From the NCBI RefSeq assembly GCF_002161085.1, contig NZ_NFLU01000005.1, positions 124,001 to 188,000 on the forward strand: a stretch of DNA of 64,000 nt, in the 5' to 3' direction. Numbering within the stretch: the stretch's first letter is position 1; every line of letters starts with the position of its first letter. The position numbers and the translations under genes are program-made. Below are positions 62,025 to 64,000 of this stretch, piece by piece. This DNA is from Flavonifractor sp. An112 (GTDB lineage Bacteria; Bacillota; Clostridia; Oscillospirales; Oscillospiraceae). The notes beneath the pieces are model-generated. The model was not told the origin of the DNA and did no database searches. It saw only the letters and a program-made list of their open reading frames with translations.

Positions 62025-62355
62025 GGTATACTCCTCTCCTTTGAAACAGAATCATGAGGATTAAAACTAAACTATAATTATATTTAAACCTTTTGGTATA
62101 GGAAAGTCAAATGAATGGTTCGGACACGAACAAAGATTGGAAAAATTCGAAAGAGTGCCGACAAAGGGAGAATGAGAAAAGTGAAACAGACAAAACGAAT
62201 ATAAAAAGTGCTAAGTTTTCCAGGATTACCTGGTGGTAATGGGGTAAATCGATAAAGAAAATCTACGTTGTGTTTTTGAAAACACAACGATATAATGGCC
62301 ATAGAAGCAAAACCCGCCCGGCATAGCAGCCGGACGGCAGAGAAGGGAGCGGGCC
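62025..62355. other. Divergent control region of the Mo-hydroxylase operon and ModE-like gene
   Basis: This region is strongly AT-rich compared with its neighbours. Right side: promoter plus palindrome at 62266-62296. Left side: a possible leftward promoter on the minus strand, TTGACT (62105-62110), 17 bp, TTAAAT (62082-62087), with a TATAAT-like box at 62077-62082 nearby. No gene was found. Confidence 0.6.
62266..62296 (+). promoter_or_regulatory. ModE-like operator overlapping a sigma-A promoter
   Basis: Arms CGTTGTGTTTT (62266-62276) and AAAACACAACG (62279-62289) form a perfect 11-bp inverted repeat with a two-base centre. They cover the -35 TTGTGT (62268-62273) and the whole spacer up to the -10 TATAAT (62291-62296), 17 bp apart. 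A protein bound there would shut off the ModE-like gene itself. The CGTT...AACG ends recall the known ModE site form. Confidence 0.72.
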
Positions 62356-62697
62356 ATGCGGGGGGAAGGAAAATTCTATCTGACGGATGAGACGGGGCGG
62401 CGGATCTTCGGGCCGGGACCGGCGGAGCTGCTGGAGCAGGTGGAGCGGACCGGCTCCCTGCGGGCGGCTGCCCAGAAAATGGGACTGTCCTACTCCAAAG
62501 CCCTGAAAATCCTCCACACGGCGGAGCGTGGGCTGGCTATGCCCCTGGTGAGTACCGAGGCGGGGGGCCTGGGGGGCGGCGGCAGCACCATCACGCCCCA
62601 GGCCAAGGCCCTGCTGGCCTGGTTCCGGCAGGCCCGGCAGGCGGTGCAGGAGGTTGCCCAGGCGCAGCTGGACCGCCTGCCCCGGGACGGCCAATAG
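62356..62697 (+). CDS. One-domain ModE-like winged-helix regulator
   Basis: 113 residues. It matches only the N-terminal DNA-binding part of ModE: FGPGPAELLEQVERTGSLRAAAQKMGLSYSKALKILHTAERGLAMPLV, then a glycine-rich wing (GGLGGGGSTITPQAKALLAWF). The molybdate-binding MOP domains of E. coli ModE are missing, so any effector binding must differ. It probably represses or activates the divergent Mo-hydroxylase operon and itself. AAGGGAG precedes the ATG. Confidence 0.88.
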   Translation: MRGEGKFYLTDETGRRIFGPGPAELLEQVERTGSLRAAAQKMGLSYSKALKILHTAERGLAMPLVSTEAGGLGGGGSTITPQAKALLAWFRQARQAVQEVAQAQLDRLPRDGQ

Positions 62698-62708
62698 GAC
62701 ACAAAAGA

Positions 62709-62750
62709 ACAGCGCCCCGTTGGAGAGTTTCTCTCCAACGGGGCGCTGTT
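62709..62750. terminator. Bidirectional terminator
   Basis: A long 20-bp stem, AACAGCGCCCCGTTGGAGAG (62709 on) with TTT loop and its complement ending at 62750 or just beyond, lies between convergent genes. T-tracts are short. Confidence 0.78.
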
Positions 62751-62764
62751 TACAGGTAAAAGGG

Positions 62765-63430
62765 TTACTGCTCCTCCCGCAGGACGATGTGATCCTTGTC
62801 CTTATAAATGCTGTGGGCGGGAATGACGCCCCGGACGCAGGAGGTGGGGTATACGCTGCTGTGGCGGCCCAGAATGGTGCCGGGGTTGAGGACCGAGTTG
62901 CAGCCCACTTCCACAAAGTCGCCCAGGATGGCGCCCATCTTCTTCCGACCGGTGGGGATGGGGGTCTCCCCCTTCACCACCACCAGGGTCTTGTCGGACT
63001 TGACGTTGGAGGTGATGGAGCCGGCGCCCATGTGGCTCTTGTAGCCCAGGATGGAGTCGCCCACATAGTTGTAGTGGGGGGTCTGGACGTTGTCGAAGAG
63101 AATGACGTTTTTCAGCTCCACCGAGTTGCCCACCACGCAGTGGGCACCCACCAGAGCGGAGCCCCGGATAAAGGCGCAGTGGCGCACCTCGGTCTCAGGG
63201 CCGATGATGCAGGGCGCACCCAGGTAGGCGGTGGGGGCCACCACGGCGGTTTTGTGGACCCAGACGTGCTCCTGGGGCTGGCTGTACTCCTCGGAGGAGA
63301 GCTGGCTGCCCAGGGAGAGGATCAGGTCCTTGATGCCGTCCAGGGCCTCCCAGGGGTACTGAAACTGCCGGAGATAATCCCCGGCCAGGGTGTGGGACAG
63401 ATCGAGCAGATCGGAAATGGTGATGTTCAT
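62765..63430 (-). CDS. Left-handed beta-helix (hexapeptide) protein, GlmU-like C-terminal part
   Basis: 221 residues from ATG 63430, with AGGAGGT ten bases upstream. The hexapeptide repeats run from about 75 to 205 (VHKTAVVAPTAYLGAPCIIGPETEVRHCAFIRGSALVGAHCVVGNSVELKN...). YNYVGDSILGYKSHMGAGSITSNVKSD and GDFVEVGCNSVLNPGTILGRHSSVYP resemble the acetyltransferase half of GlmU. There is no nucleotidyltransferase domain. It may acetylate a sugar or act as a scaffold. The open frame continues upstream into the broken LarA-like gene, but that part is out of frame with the real protein and has its own promoter between. Confidence 0.82.
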   Translation of the reverse strand: MNITISDLLDLSHTLAGDYLRQFQYPWEALDGIKDLILSLGSQLSSEEYSQPQEHVWVHKTAVVAPTAYLGAPCIIGPETEVRHCAFIRGSALVGAHCVVGNSVELKNVILFDNVQTPHYNYVGDSILGYKSHMGAGSITSNVKSDKTLVVVKGETPIPTGRKKMGAILGDFVEVGCNSVLNPGTILGRHSSVYPTSCVRGVIPAHSIYKDKDHIVLREEQ

Positions 63431-63511
63431 AGGATACAGGACCTCCTGTTTCATTGAAATCTCAAACTTTCGCCGCAGGGACCTCCTGGGGCAAAGCCAT
63501 ATCCGGGCTGT

Positions 63512-63540
63512 ATTATAGCACAAAGACTGCGCCTTGTCAC
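63512..63540 (-). promoter_or_regulatory. Sigma-A promoter of the beta-helix protein gene
   Basis: On the minus strand, GTGACA (63535-63540) and TATAAT (63512-63517) are separated by 17 bp. The start near 63506 gives a 75-base leader. Confidence 0.82.
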
Positions 63541-63542
63541 CA

Positions 63543-63584
63543 AAACGGCCGTGCCGTGAATCATTCTTCACAGCACGGCCGTTT
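63543..63584 (-). terminator. Terminator after the broken LarA-like gene
   Basis: AAACGGCCGTGC and its complement (63543-63584) form a stem with an inner GTGAA/TTCAC pair and one mismatch. TTTTGG follows on the minus strand. Confidence 0.75.
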
Positions 63585-63597
63585 ATACAGTGCAGAA

Positions 63598-64000
63598 TTA
63601 CACGTTGCTCAGATCGTCGTCCTTCATGCACAGATGGACGGCGCCCAGCTTGAAGGTCTGGGGCAGAGCCAGGATGTTGGGGTTGGTGCCCACGAACTTC
63701 TTCTTGGCGTCCTCCAGAGCCTCCTCGAAGGTGGCCCGGGTCTTGAGACCCATGCCCCGGGCAATGCCGGGCTCCTGAGCACCCACGATGTAGATGGCGG
63801 AGGTGTTCATCTCGGCGATGTGGCCGCAGCTCGTCGTGGAAGTAGCCGTTGCAGATGGAGGAGCAGATGATGACGCAGTTGTCCTTCATGACCCGCTTGT
63901 GGCGGATGACCTGGGCGGAGAGAGCCTGCATCATCTGGATGGGGTTGGTGCCCATGCCGTTGCCGTAGTGGAAGTTCTGGGGCATACCAAACACCATCAC
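63598..64000 (-). pseudogene. LarA-like gene copy, broken by an internal deletion and cut by window edge
   Basis: Reading leftward from 64000, the DNA is nearly identical to the 3' part of the intact LarA-like gene at 11788-13248 (a 115-base stretch at the end differs at about four positions). At 63829-63832 the sequence jumps from the codons for NGYFHDE to those for CGHIAEMN. This removes 167 bases that are present at about 12851-13017 of the intact gene and shifts the frame. The two ends share GAGC, suggesting deletion at short homology. The original stop (after DDDLSNV) is kept; similarity ends there. The missing segment includes conserved residues, so no function is expected. Confidence 0.87.

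Noticed and set aside
62765-64000. Single 411-residue fusion of LarA-like and beta-helix proteins
   Set aside because: The upstream half is frameshifted LarA sequence after a deletion. A terminator, a promoter with 17-bp spacing and AGGAGGT separate it from the true start at 63430.

Overview
The window is about 60% G+C, densely coded DNA from a spore-forming anaerobe of the class Clostridia. It most resembles gut Oscillospiraceae of the Flavonifractor / Lawsonibacter / Intestinimonas type. The placement is an inference from gene content: a SpoIID spore gene, a minimal SufC-SufB pair, the HydE/HydG/HydF hydrogenase maturases, a three-gene B12 methionine synthase set, SLH surface proteins, strong AGGAGG ribosome sites and AT-rich promoters in otherwise GC-rich DNA. 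No rRNA, tRNA, CRISPR array, prophage or intact insertion sequence was seen.

Layout. 1-2.4 kb: a sigma-54 circuit, with a PAS-AAA-Fis activator, three matching upstream sites and a textbook -24/-12 promoter, drives a CitMHS carboxylate transporter that runs off the left edge. 2.7-5.4 kb: an ABC importer of the sulfonate/nitrate/taurine class. 5.5-15.2 kb: one long operon with a membrane histidine kinase, a response regulator, NagB-like and NagA enzymes, Calvin-type class II aldolase, a TIM-like isomerase, a LarA-like nickel-enzyme relative, a PPi-type phosphofructokinase and a TauE/SafE exporter. 15.4-18.2 kb: a large SLH surface protein and a small membrane protein. 18.2-20.3 kb: sufC, sufB-like and a thioesterase. 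20.4-33.5 kb: ferritin-like protein, RlmA-type methyltransferase, secreted 5'-nucleotidase, ABC-F ATPase, MATE pump, membrane protein, metG, a small lipoprotein, citrate synthase and spoIID. 33.5-35.5 kb: a BlaR1/BlaI-type sensor-repressor pair with its operator. 35.7-39.5 kb: an FAD-dependent oxidoreductase with a duplicated 3' end and a hairpin-rich insert, a YczE-like membrane protein and a CorC-type protein. 39.7-46.4 kb: an operon of ClC transporter, VOC protein, acyltransferase 3, MBOAT, AlgX/DHHW-like protein and MFS transporter. 46.6-49.6 kb: pyk and an SLH/M15 peptidase. 49.8-54.0 kb: the hydrogenase-maturation operon (TM1266-type regulator, hydE, hydG, hydF) behind a structured leader. 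54-58.3 kb: metF, activation protein, metH and a Cys-rich protein. 58.4-62.7 kb: a three-subunit molybdenum hydroxylase facing a one-domain ModE-like regulator. 62.8-64 kb: a left-handed beta-helix protein and a decayed second copy of the LarA-like gene.

How it fits together. The 5.5-15.2 kb operon could take N-acetylglucosamine-6-phosphate to triose phosphates, but its NagB and TIM members keep catalytic residues while losing the usual phosphate-binding loops. Flanking sulfonate-type import and TauE/SafE export suggest a modified substrate. This is the best candidate in the window for an undescribed pathway. The hydrogenase maturases, PPi-PFK, Mo hydroxylase and B12 methionine cycle all fit a strict anaerobe.
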